Shown here one piece after another: positions 22,711 through 30,024 of a stretch of DNA of 30,284 nt. Every line of letters begins with the position of its first letter. Position 1 is the stretch's first letter. The notes below the pieces were generated by a model, which saw only the letters and a program-made list of their open reading frames with translations, was not told the origin of the DNA and did no database searches. Both the position numbers and the translations under genes were made by a program. The DNA is from CAYQCE01 sp964415885 (GTDB lineage: Bacteria > Zixibacteria > MSB-5A5 > JAABVY01 > JAHJOQ01): positions 1 through 30,284 of the forward strand of contig CAYQCE010000045.1 of assembly GCA_964415885.1 (NCBI GenBank). The letters run 5' to 3'.

Positions 22711-23079
22711 ATGCCCACAGGCAAAGTGAGAATACTGATAGTCGATGACAACGAGGATATCGGAAGCCTGATCGCCGATATGATCGACTGGTTCGAAGTC
22801 GAGTGCGACACCGTGTCGAGCGGCGAGGAGGCAATGGGCCGATTAAAGGCGCGCGATTACTCTCTCGTAATTGCCGATACCCGGATGCCGAGAGTTTCTG
22901 GATTCGATCTGCTTAAACACATAAAGAAAAACTATCCCGAGACGCAGGTGGCAATGATCTCCGCGCGCAACTCGGATATGACGCAGGGTATAGTGGTAAA
23001 GAGCTCTGCGGATTTCTATATTCCGAAACCGATCAAACTTGCCGATGTACAAAAACTCCTCGAAGCAACTGTCAGATAG
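22711..23079 (+). CDS. stand-alone response regulator receiver 4
   Basis: A 122-residue single-domain receiver: Asp12/Asp13, phospho-acceptor Asp56 (LVIADTRMP), Ser84 in the switch position (MISARN) and Lys106 (YIPKPI). It lacks the SF..GG stretch shared by the three receivers at 4754-6058 and has KPI in place of KPF, so it is not part of that duplication. TGGAGA precedes the ATG. It is divergent from the Omp85-like gene and followed by a lipoprotein gene after 102 bases. No kinase is adjacent. Confidence 0.94.
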   Translation: MPTGKVRILIVDDNEDIGSLIADMIDWFEVECDTVSSGEEAMGRLKARDYSLVIADTRMPRVSGFDLLKHIKKNYPETQVAMISARNSDMTQGIVVKSSADFYIPKPIKLADVQKLLEATVR

Positions 23080-23181
23080 ACCAGCACACATTTTTAGGTT
23101 GCGACTCAGAATCTCCAACCATATAATCCTCACCGACAAGTCGATAACAATCCGTTTTGTTCATTAGACATGGGAGGTAGC

Positions 23182-24087
23182 ATGAAAAAACTCAATCTGA
23201 TCCTGACCACATTCATTGCGGCGGCATTAATCTTTTCTTTTTCCGGGTGCGGTGATGATGGCGAGGACTCTACCGGCCCGGTTGGCGGTACGCTGACGAG
23301 CGAGGAGACGAATGCCCGGATTCAGGCCAGCCTGGAACAGGTCGGGTTTGCGTCCGTATGCGCCGCCATGGGAGAGGCCACGGCGAAGTGGGATGGCTGG
23401 GAGAAGCCGGATATCGGTGGATACGGCAAGATAACTTCCGAATGGTACAGGTATGAGAATGGCTGGCACATGTATCATCTCGATACGACCATGACCGAAA
23501 CATCGGGCGGCTCGACGACAACAATGGGGATATCTCTCGACGAGCAGCTTAGGTTCACAAAAGACGGTGCGTATGTCGAGGAGGCCCCGGATGATCTTGA
23601 CAAGCTTGAGGAGAAGACTGACCTTTCGCTGACCGCAACGCTCATTGATTCGAATTCGGGTACTACCGAGATCAGCCTCGATGCGGATGTCGATGCCGTG
23701 CTCGAGCGGATGGCCAATGACGATCTGAAGCTTAATCTCGATGAGACATTCGGAATGCAGATTTCAGGAACGAGCGACGAGTTCGGCACCGGTACTTTCT
23801 CGTATGACTACACGGTGAACGTGACCGACCTCGTGGTATCGCCGGACGACAACTATGCATACCCGAAGTCAGGAACGTTGACAATGACTATAACTGTTAC
23901 AGTGACCGATCAGAGCGGCACCGCTTCGGGGACCGGTACGGCTGCGTTCACATTCGACGACGGCGACGTTGATGGTTCAATCAATGTAGGAAATGACACC
24001 TTTGATGCCAACTATGTGGATGTTTGTGGCTCGGGCGGTTCGTTCATCGGCACCTACGCAGATATCGTAAGGTCGTTTACGAAGTAA
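23182..24087 (+). CDS. lipoprotein of unknown function
   Basis: A 301-residue predicted lipoprotein: MKKLNLIL, hydrophobic core, lipobox FSGC (Cys23), then an acidic Gly/Ser-rich linker. The mature part is rich in Thr, Ser and Asp, with strand-like stretches (DLSLTATLIDSNSG, SGTLTMTITVTVTDQSG), and has a single C-terminal cysteine. I do not recognise a family. ATG at 23182 is chosen because GGGAGGT lies just upstream; the earlier in-frame ATG is part of that site. A terminator follows. Confidence 0.82.
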   Translation: MKKLNLILTTFIAAALIFSFSGCGDDGEDSTGPVGGTLTSEETNARIQASLEQVGFASVCAAMGEATAKWDGWEKPDIGGYGKITSEWYRYENGWHMYHLDTTMTETSGGSTTTMGISLDEQLRFTKDGAYVEEAPDDLDKLEEKTDLSLTATLIDSNSGTTEISLDADVDAVLERMANDDLKLNLDETFGMQISGTSDEFGTGTFSYDYTVNVTDLVVSPDDNYAYPKSGTLTMTITVTVTDQSGTASGTGTAAFTFDDGDVDGSINVGNDTFDANYVDVCGSGGSFIGTYADIVRSFTK

Positions 24088-24121
24088 AGACCTCATTTGA
24101 GTGTGAGAGGCGATATTCAAG

Positions 24122-24149
24122 GCCCGTTTCGTATCGGAACGGGCTTTGT
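24122..24149 (+). terminator. terminator after lipoprotein gene
   Basis: A ten-pair stem (GCCCGTTTCG / CGGAACGGGC, one G-T pair) with a three-base loop, followed by TTTGT. It lies 35 bases after the stop. Confidence 0.7.
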
Positions 24150-24270
24150 CTATTGTGCCCATTCGTTCCTGCCCGGGCGGCCTAAGCTTGAGATGCACAG
24201 ATATTTGCCGATACTCTGAATGATAGAGTGCGCCGCGCATGGTGTGAAGCTATACACGGAAAGTGCAGCT

Positions 24271-25029
24271 ATGGATATAGCGACAATCGGCGGACTGATT
24301 ATCGGCGTGTCGGCAGTGGTGATAGCCTTCCTGCTCGAAGGCGGACACTTGTCGATGGTCGTGCAGGGTCCCGCCATGATAATCGTGATTTTCGGCACGC
24401 TGGGAGCGGCGACAGTGACGACGTCGTTCGAGAACATCCTTCGCCTGCCCCAGTACATGCGTATAGCACTGAGCGGGACTCAGTTCGATGCACAGTTGCT
24501 GATAAACGATATCATACGCATGGCAGAGAGGGCGAGACGTGAAGGGATCCTGGGTCTCGAACAGAACCTGTCGGCGATAGAGCCGGGTTTCTTCCGGAAT
24601 GCCATGAAGCTCGTGATAGACGGCACCGAGGTCACGGTGCTGCGTGAGATGCTCGAGACCGAGATGGCTTATATGACCGAGCGCCACAGGGTCGGGATTA
24701 CGCTGTTCAAGAAACTCGGCGGATTCTCTCCGACACTTGGGATAATCGGCACCGTGCTCGGATTGATACACGCACTCGCGAGCACGAGCGATGCATCGAA
24801 GATGGCATCTGCCATTGCTGTGGCTTTCATCGCGACCCTATGGGGCGTCGCGATGGCGAACCTGTTCTATCTGCCGATATCCGACAAGCTGCGTCACCGT
24901 CACGAAGAGGAGATGTTCAAGCTGCAGTTGATTACTGAAGGAGTGGTTGCAATTCAATCCGGCGATAACCCGCGTATGATACGATCCCGTTTGCACTCAT
25001 TTTTGAACGCGAGACCTCGGAAGGGATGA
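24271..25029 (+). CDS. motA: MotA-type stator protein
   Basis: A 252-residue inner-membrane protein of the MotA/PomA family, the outer ring of the ion-driven stator of the flagellar motor. Four membrane helices are visible: about 3-20, 29-48, and the pair KLGGFSPTLGIIGTVLGLIH and MASAIAVAFIATLWGVAMANLFYLP with the conserved prolines. The cytoplasmic loop has the charged ARREGILGLEQ segment that contacts the rotor. ATG at 24271 is chosen because it begins the first helix, MDIATIGGLIIG. The ribosome binding site is weak (GGAAAG). motB starts seven bases after the stop. No other flagellar gene is in the window. Confidence 0.93.
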   Translation: MDIATIGGLIIGVSAVVIAFLLEGGHLSMVVQGPAMIIVIFGTLGAATVTTSFENILRLPQYMRIALSGTQFDAQLLINDIIRMAERARREGILGLEQNLSAIEPGFFRNAMKLVIDGTEVTVLREMLETEMAYMTERHRVGITLFKKLGGFSPTLGIIGTVLGLIHALASTSDASKMASAIAVAFIATLWGVAMANLFYLPISDKLRHRHEEEMFKLQLITEGVVAIQSGDNPRMIRSRLHSFLNARPRKG

Positions 25030-25036
25030 TCAATCG

Positions 25037-25900
25037 ATGCCTATCCACAGGAGCCGGGAAATTGAGGACCAGGAGAATTCCGACCGCTGGCTGCTTACTT
25101 ATGCCGACCTGATCACTCTTCTTCTGGCGTTCTTCATCGTTATGTACTCCATGTCGCGAATCGACGCCGAGAAATTCAGCAATATGAAAACGCAATTGTC
25201 GAGTGTTCTTCGCGGTGGAAGCACGATCTTCCCGAAAGGGGATGAGTTCGACGGCGCCGGAGCGGGGATGCTCAAAGTGGGCGATCTGCAAATGATACAG
25301 AAGCGGATCGGCGACAAGCTAATGCTGCACGGCTCGCAGAACACCGGCAACCGACTCGCGGGAACGCCCCTCGACTCCAGGATGGCCAATGCGGTCTCTA
25401 CCGAGGTAACCGAGAGGGGGCTCATCATTCACATAAAGGACAATATCCTGTTCGAGTCGGGCAACGCCGAACTCAAGGAGGATGCGCGCGCCGTGTTATC
25501 TCTTCTGAGCGATGAACTGAAGGGGATTGAGAATCATCTTCTGATAGAGGGACATACGGACAACGTTCCAATCAGCACTGCAAAATATCCCTCCAACTGG
25601 GAGCTTTCGGCTGCGAGGGCCACAAACGTGGTGCGCTATTTCGTGGAAAACAAGGGTTACATTCCGGAGCGAATATCGGCTCGCGGATTTGGTGAGTACC
25701 GCCCGATAGCCTCGAACGCGACCGATTTCGGCCGGAACCGCAACAGGCGCGTGGATATCGTTGTGCTGAGTGACGTTCTCTCTGTGGTCGAACCGGCACC
25801 GAACGATGAGGTGGAGAATCTGGTAACGCCAAAGCCGGAAACGGACATCCTCGATTCGGTGCAGCGTGCTTCGGCTGAGCCGGATGATATCATTGAATGA
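25037..25900 (+). CDS. motB: MotB-type stator protein
   Basis: A 287-residue MotB-family protein. A short cytoplasmic N-terminus leads to the single membrane helix TYADLITLLLAFFIVMY with the ion-carrying Asp24. A linker of about 90 residues is followed by an OmpA/Pal peptidoglycan-binding domain (about 130-250: LIEGHTDNVPIS, NWELSAARATNVVRYF, NRNRRVDIVV). It anchors the stator to the wall. AAGGGATGATC precedes the ATG. It follows motA by seven bases. Proton or sodium coupling cannot be settled from sequence by eye. The C-terminal 35 residues are acidic and poorly conserved. Confidence 0.95.
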   Translation: MPIHRSREIEDQENSDRWLLTYADLITLLLAFFIVMYSMSRIDAEKFSNMKTQLSSVLRGGSTIFPKGDEFDGAGAGMLKVGDLQMIQKRIGDKLMLHGSQNTGNRLAGTPLDSRMANAVSTEVTERGLIIHIKDNILFESGNAELKEDARAVLSLLSDELKGIENHLLIEGHTDNVPISTAKYPSNWELSAARATNVVRYFVENKGYIPERISARGFGEYRPIASNATDFGRNRNRRVDIVVLSDVLSVVEPAPNDEVENLVTPKPETDILDSVQRASAEPDDIIE

Positions 25901-25916
25901 AAACTCTCGAAGGGGC

Positions 25917-26651
25917 CTAACCCTGAATATCCTTGATGGCTTCGATCGCAAAGATCGGAGTGAAATCCTGCAGGAAATGGGCCACGATTCCCGGCCAGAT
26001 CGATTTGGTCCAGTAGAATAGCATCGAAAACATCAGGCTGTAGAAGAAGATCACGATTACGCCACCAACTCCCTGATACAAATGCCCCAGCGAGAATGCT
26101 GCCGATACGATGATAACCGTAATTGTGCGACTGCCGACCACGGCAGATAGTCGAGTGAGTGCGTAGCCCCGGAACGCCGTTTCTTCGGAGAATGCCACAA
26201 TCACCGCGAGCGCAGTCCACATCGCCTTGTCACGGAGGTTCTCCGGCAGAAGATACGACGGGTCTCGGAAATCACCGAGGCCGAGATGCGAGACTGTGTA
26301 GGCTATTCCTACGAGCACAAGGCGTGCGCCGACAAAGAACGCCAGACCGATCATCAGCTTGTCGAGTGTAAACGACCCATATCCAATTGATCTGAGGTCT
26401 GAGGTCTCATGACGAACCGCGAGCAAGACTATGACCAGAATGAGGATCTGAATGATCATTGTGGGAAGATAGACCTGCAGCGATGGATTGGTCAGCAGTT
26501 CGTGAATCTTGTCGATATTGCGCGACTGGAGTATACCGGTGCCGATTGGCCAGATCACCAGCAGCATGAGCAGGATCACGTATGTCAACCGCTTGAATTT
26601 GAAAGGGCGGTAAGTCAGGTAGTCGATTTTCTCTTGCGCGCGATCAGGCAT
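25917..26651 (-). CDS. CPBP-family intramembrane metalloprotease
   Basis: A 244-residue integral membrane protein of the CPBP (CAAX protease and bacteriocin-processing) family. Motif 1 is EETAFRGY (Glu156/Glu157, Arg161), motif 2 is FSLGH (His190), and motif 3 is AHFLQD (His225, Asp229). These residues carry out metal-dependent intramembrane cleavage. The substrate is unknown. The ATG overlaps the stop of the upstream 73-residue membrane protein gene by one base, so the two are translationally coupled. It is convergent with motB with 16 bases between and no clear terminator. Confidence 0.93.
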   Translation of the reverse strand: MPDRAQEKIDYLTYRPFKFKRLTYVILLMLLVIWPIGTGILQSRNIDKIHELLTNPSLQVYLPTMIIQILILVIVLLAVRHETSDLRSIGYGSFTLDKLMIGLAFFVGARLVLVGIAYTVSHLGLGDFRDPSYLLPENLRDKAMWTALAVIVAFSEETAFRGYALTRLSAVVGSRTITVIIVSAAFSLGHLYQGVGGVIVIFFYSLMFSMLFYWTKSIWPGIVAHFLQDFTPIFAIEAIKDIQG

Positions 26652-26872
26652 TATATCTTCTGCTCAGTCTCCTTGGCTTTCTTCGGCTCCTTTTTGAAAG
26701 CAGCGACAATCAATGCGATTCCAACTACGATAAAGATGAGCGGCCACATCTCACGCAGGCTCGGGAGTATTTCGAGATTTGATAGGAGGAAGATGATTCC
26801 GAATCCCAGCGTAATAACTCCGCCTATTAACAAACCCCGTTTCTCGTCCTTATCCTTATTCTTATCTGTCAT
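26651..26872 (-). CDS. small two-helix membrane protein (DUF5668-like)
   Basis: A 73-residue inner-membrane protein: charged N-terminus (TDKNKDKDEKRG), helix at about 14-32 (LLIGGVITLGFGIIFLLSN), a short loop with ILPSLREMWPL, helix at about 43-60, then a Lys/Glu-rich tail. This pattern fits the LiaI/LiaF-like DUF5668 unit found in envelope-stress proteins. GGAGGTGAAACT precedes the ATG. Its stop overlaps the CPBP start, so the pair is an operon. The helices may assist or be processed by the protease, which is inference only. Confidence 0.85.
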   Translation of the reverse strand: MTDKNKDKDEKRGLLIGGVITLGFGIIFLLSNLEILPSLREMWPLIFIVVGIALIVAAFKKEPKKAKETEQKI

Positions 26873-26995
26873 AGTTTCACCTCCAACCTAAAAATGACAT
26901 CGACGCTCGTTTTGTTCAACAAATATGTTGTCCGGCGGAGACAATGCGGTACATTGGGTTACATGACGAGGCGTGACAGGGCATATCAGAGGCCG

Positions 26996-27766
26996 ATGGA
27001 CCTTCAACCCGGAATCATATATGGCCCTGTCAATTCCCGGCGACTTGGATCCTCTCTCGGTGTCAACATTCTTCCGACGGGCCACAAATACTGTAGTTTC
27101 AACTGTGTCTACTGCCAGTACGGCTCGACTGACCCATCGACGCTTGTCACACGGCCCGCGGGAGATACGGGATTGCCGAGACCGGATGAGGTCGAGCAGG
27201 CACTCTCTGCGGCACTTCGCAAATATCCCGGGGTTTCATACATCACATTCTCCGGAAACGGTGAAGCAACTATGCATCCGCAGTTTACCGAGGTTGTCGA
27301 TGTTGTCGTATCGTGCCGTGACAGGATGTCGCGTGAATCTGAAACCGCGATACTCAGCAATTCGACTGGGCTTCTGTTTCCCGCCGCGAAAGAAGCCATC
27401 CTCAAGCTCGACGCACCGTTTATGAAGCTCGATGCCGGATCGCGCAGGCTTTTCCAGCGAATCAACCGAGCCGATAAGTCGATCGAGTTCGATGATATCG
27501 TGCAGGCACTGATCGAATTCGATCATCCAAATCTCGTGATTCAGGCGATATTCTTCGACGGCGATCCGAGCAATCTGGTCGATCGTAATGTCGAGAACTG
27601 GGCAAGCCTGATTGGCGAGATCAGACCACGCGAGGTCCATATCTACACGACCGAGCGGCCGGTGGCAGAATCGAAGATCGAACCCATCTCTCTTGGCAGG
27701 CTAAACGAGATCGCCGATCGCGCACAGACAATATCCGGAGTGCGCGTGGTGCCGTTTCATAACTGA
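26996..27766 (+). CDS. radical SAM protein
   Basis: A 256-residue radical SAM enzyme. The cluster motif C-x3-C-x2-C (Cys33, Cys37, Cys40 in YCSFNCVYCQYG) is preceded by IIYGPVNSRRLGSSLGVNILP, the start of the COG0731-like family of Fe-S oxidoreductases. It is followed by FSGNGEATMHP, which contributes to SAM binding. The reaction is unknown; no recognisable substrate gene is beside it. ATG at 26996 is chosen because relatives begin just before the GP..SRRLG segment, AGAGG precedes it, and it leaves room for the divergent promoter; in-frame starts at 26894 and 26963 are less likely. Confidence 0.88.
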   Translation: MDLQPGIIYGPVNSRRLGSSLGVNILPTGHKYCSFNCVYCQYGSTDPSTLVTRPAGDTGLPRPDEVEQALSAALRKYPGVSYITFSGNGEATMHPQFTEVVDVVVSCRDRMSRESETAILSNSTGLLFPAAKEAILKLDAPFMKLDAGSRRLFQRINRADKSIEFDDIVQALIEFDHPNLVIQAIFFDGDPSNLVDRNVENWASLIGEIRPREVHIYTTERPVAESKIEPISLGRLNEIADRAQTISGVRVVPFHN

Positions 27767-27850
27767 GCGATTTCTTTCCATCATATCACTTTCATGTAAT
27801 TCCATCCGGTAGCTGAGTAGCGCATCTTCCGTCCAGACGAAAGGAGGAAG

Positions 27851-28357
27851 ATGTCTTCACGAATTGTGTATCTGGATTGGGTGTATGAAACCGCTCGAGA
27901 ACAGGCCTTCGATCAGAGCGAGCCGTCAGCGCTTGAAAAAGAGATAGTAGATAAGGTCGGGAGGGCGATTTCGAGGCTTACCGAACGCGAACAGGAGTTC
28001 GCCAGGCTATACTGGAACGAGGGCCGGTCAGTCGATGAGATGGTCGTGGCCTTCAACAAGAGCCCGCACAATATCGAGAGCATGAATCGCCGCATACTGC
28101 GCAAGCTCAGGAACGATCTGGCGGACTTTGTCAAGGAGCGGTTTGGCATCGATGTCGAGTCGGGACGCAAGTGTCCGATCTGTTCCCATGCCAGAAGAGC
28201 CGATATCGAGCGGATTCTCCGTGCGAAAACCGAACGGGAGACATTCAGACCTGTCTATCGGAAGCTGAGAGACGGGTTTGGCCTGGAAATCAGAACGCCG
28301 CAGATTCTGATCGGACATATGAAGTATCACATGCGAAAGGAGGTTTCAAGTGACTGA
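27851..28357 (+). CDS. sigma-region-4-like HTH plus zinc-motif protein
   Basis: A 168-residue putative DNA-binding protein. Residues 35-90 resemble sigma-70 region 4: AISRLTEREQEFARLYWNEGRSVDEMVVAFNKSPHNIESMNRRILRKLR, a helix-turn-helix with the usual "SRLTEREQEF" opening, but no region 2 or other sigma domain is present. Residues 108-160 contain C-x2-C-x-H (Cys108, Cys111, His113), an ADIERILR helix and a closing H-x3-H (His156, His160), a pattern that could hold zinc and is seen in small HTH proteins of accessory elements. AAAGGAGGAAG precedes the ATG. The RHH gene overlaps its end by eight bases, so the two are translated together. The role is unknown. Confidence 0.8.
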   Translation: MSSRIVYLDWVYETAREQAFDQSEPSALEKEIVDKVGRAISRLTEREQEFARLYWNEGRSVDEMVVAFNKSPHNIESMNRRILRKLRNDLADFVKERFGIDVESGRKCPICSHARRADIERILRAKTERETFRPVYRKLRDGFGLEIRTPQILIGHMKYHMRKEVSSD

Positions 28358-28598
28358 GACTGTAAAGAAGATCAGGGGCGATCACTGCCTGAATGTGTTC
28401 GTCTCATACGAGTTGAAGAAGCGCATTGTCGATCTTGCAGAGAAATATGACCGCACAATGGCGGACATGGTGCGTGCGCTGATCCGTGTTGGTTTGCCGG
28501 TAATGGAGGGGATATCGGAGGCGGAGCAGCAGATGATCGCCGAGTATGTCAAGCTCGCTCGGCGGATGCGCAAGATGAGCGAGCTGAAGGAACGTTGA
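28350..28598 (+). CDS. ribbon-helix-helix DNA-binding protein
   Basis: An 82-residue protein with the MetJ/Arc/CopG fold pattern: a strand at about 12-18 (DHCLNVFVS), then helices YELKKRIVDLAEKYDRT and MADMVRALIRVGLPVM, and a charged C-terminal helix. Such proteins bind DNA as dimers and often repress their own operon. The GTG start is set by AAAGGAGG seven bases upstream and overlaps the stop region of the preceding HTH/zinc gene, giving tight coupling. No toxin gene is adjacent, so an antitoxin role is not supported. Confidence 0.85.
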   Translation: MTETVKKIRGDHCLNVFVSYELKKRIVDLAEKYDRTMADMVRALIRVGLPVMEGISEAEQQMIAEYVKLARRMRKMSELKER

Positions 28599-28622
28599 TT
28601 GTCGAGGGACGCTTTTTTTCAC

Positions 28623-28650
28623 TTGCACGAGACTTTCCGATCCTTATTCT
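28623..28650 (+). promoter_or_regulatory. possible promoter of NtrC-type gene, leaderless spacing
   Basis: TTGCAC (28623-28628), 16 bases, TATTCT (28645-28650), then six bases to the ATG. No ribosome binding site is visible. A run of seven T at about 28612-28618 just upstream could end transcription of the RHH operon. Confidence 0.4.
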
Positions 28651-28656
28651 AAGTTT

Positions 28657-30024
28657 ATGCAAAACTTGCGAATACTAATCGTCGACGACGAAGAGAAACA
28701 GCGCACGATGCTCGAGGGGTTTCTCTCCAAGAAGGGCTACAAGTGCAGCATTGCCGGGTCTGCCGAAGAAGCTCTTAAAATGTATGAAAAGGGCGGTTTC
28801 GAGATCGCCCTTCTCGATATGAAAATGCCGGGCGAGGACGGATTGACGCTGCTCAAGAAACTCAAGAGCCTTGACCCGCAGATTCAGGCGATCATGATGA
28901 CCGCGTACGGCACAGTCGAGACCGCGGTCGAGGCGATGCTGTCGGGCGCATATCACTACATTTCGAAGCCGATCGATCTGGATGAGCTGCTCGCGCTTAT
29001 CAGTCGTGCAGGGGAGAAGCACCATCTCCTGCGCGAGAATCAATATCTCAAGAGCGAGCTTGAGCGAGCCGAGAGAGACGGGCAAATCATAGGCGAGAGT
29101 GAGCCGATCCAGCAGATCAAGTCCACAATCAGTCGTGTGGCCAAGACCGGCGCGACCGTTTTGATAACCGGCGAGTCGGGTACCGGCAAGGAACTCGCGG
29201 CAAAGGCGTTGCATGATCTCTCGGACAGAAAGAGCGAGCGTTTTGTCGCGGTGTCATGCGCGGCTCTGCCGGAGACTCTGCTCGAATCGGAGCTGTTCGG
29301 TCATGTCAAGGGTGCGTTTACCGGCGCGACCATGACCAAGACCGGACGTTTCGAGGCCGCCGATCGTGGCACGCTGTTTCTCGACGAGATCGGCGATATA
29401 TCACCTGAGATTCAGGTGAAACTGCTGCGGGTGCTCGAGTCGATGCAATTCGAGAAAGTGGGATCATCCGAGTCGGTCAAGGTCGATGTGCGCGTTATCG
29501 CCGCTACCAACCGTGACCTGAAAGCGCGGATTGCGGAGGGCAAGTTCCGTGAGGACCTGTACTATCGCCTGAACGTGATCAACATTCATATGCCGCCGCT
29601 GCGTGATCGGCGCGAGGACATCATGACTCTCGTCGAGAATTTCATCGAGTTGAACAACAAAAAGCTCGGGTGCGGAATCGACGGAGTTACACCTGAGGCA
29701 AAGGATATCTTCCTGTCGTACGATTGGCCGGGGAATGTTCGAGAGCTGATAAACATCATCGAACGCGCGTGCGTGCTGGCGCGCGGGCACGTTATCGATG
29801 CCTCTGATTTGTCCGGAATCGCGCCGACTGAGTCGAAAGAGACCCGGAGAGATAAGTTCCTGACCGATTCCGATGTGCCTGCCATTAAGGAGATTGAGAG
29901 GGAGCATATCAAGCGCGTTCTCGAATACACCGACTGGAATATGGCGAAAACCTCCGAACTGCTCGGCATCCACCGCAACACGCTTCGCCTGAAGATCAAA
30001 GAATACGACCTCGAGCAGGAGTAG
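28657..30024 (+). CDS. NtrC-family sigma-54-dependent response regulator
   Basis: A 455-residue transcription activator in three parts. The receiver (1-120) has Asp10/Asp11, phospho-acceptor Asp54 in LLDMKMP, Thr82 and Lys104 (SKPI). The AAA+ domain (about 145-385) has Walker A GESGTGKE at 172-179, the sigma-54 contact loop GAFTGA at 219-224 and Walker B FLDEIG with Asp243/Glu244. The Fis-type HTH is at about 414-452 (DWNMAKTSELLGIHRNTLRLKI). When phosphorylated it would remodel sigma-54 polymerase. No kinase is next to it; the PAS-type kinase at 1385 is of the right class but far away. No clear sigma-54 promoter was found nearby. Confidence 0.97.
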   Translation: MQNLRILIVDDEEKQRTMLEGFLSKKGYKCSIAGSAEEALKMYEKGGFEIALLDMKMPGEDGLTLLKKLKSLDPQIQAIMMTAYGTVETAVEAMLSGAYHYISKPIDLDELLALISRAGEKHHLLRENQYLKSELERAERDGQIIGESEPIQQIKSTISRVAKTGATVLITGESGTGKELAAKALHDLSDRKSERFVAVSCAALPETLLESELFGHVKGAFTGATMTKTGRFEAADRGTLFLDEIGDISPEIQVKLLRVLESMQFEKVGSSESVKVDVRVIAATNRDLKARIAEGKFREDLYYRLNVINIHMPPLRDRREDIMTLVENFIELNNKKLGCGIDGVTPEAKDIFLSYDWPGNVRELINIIERACVLARGHVIDASDLSGIAPTESKETRRDKFLTDSDVPAIKEIEREHIKRVLEYTDWNMAKTSELLGIHRNTLRLKIKEYDLEQE

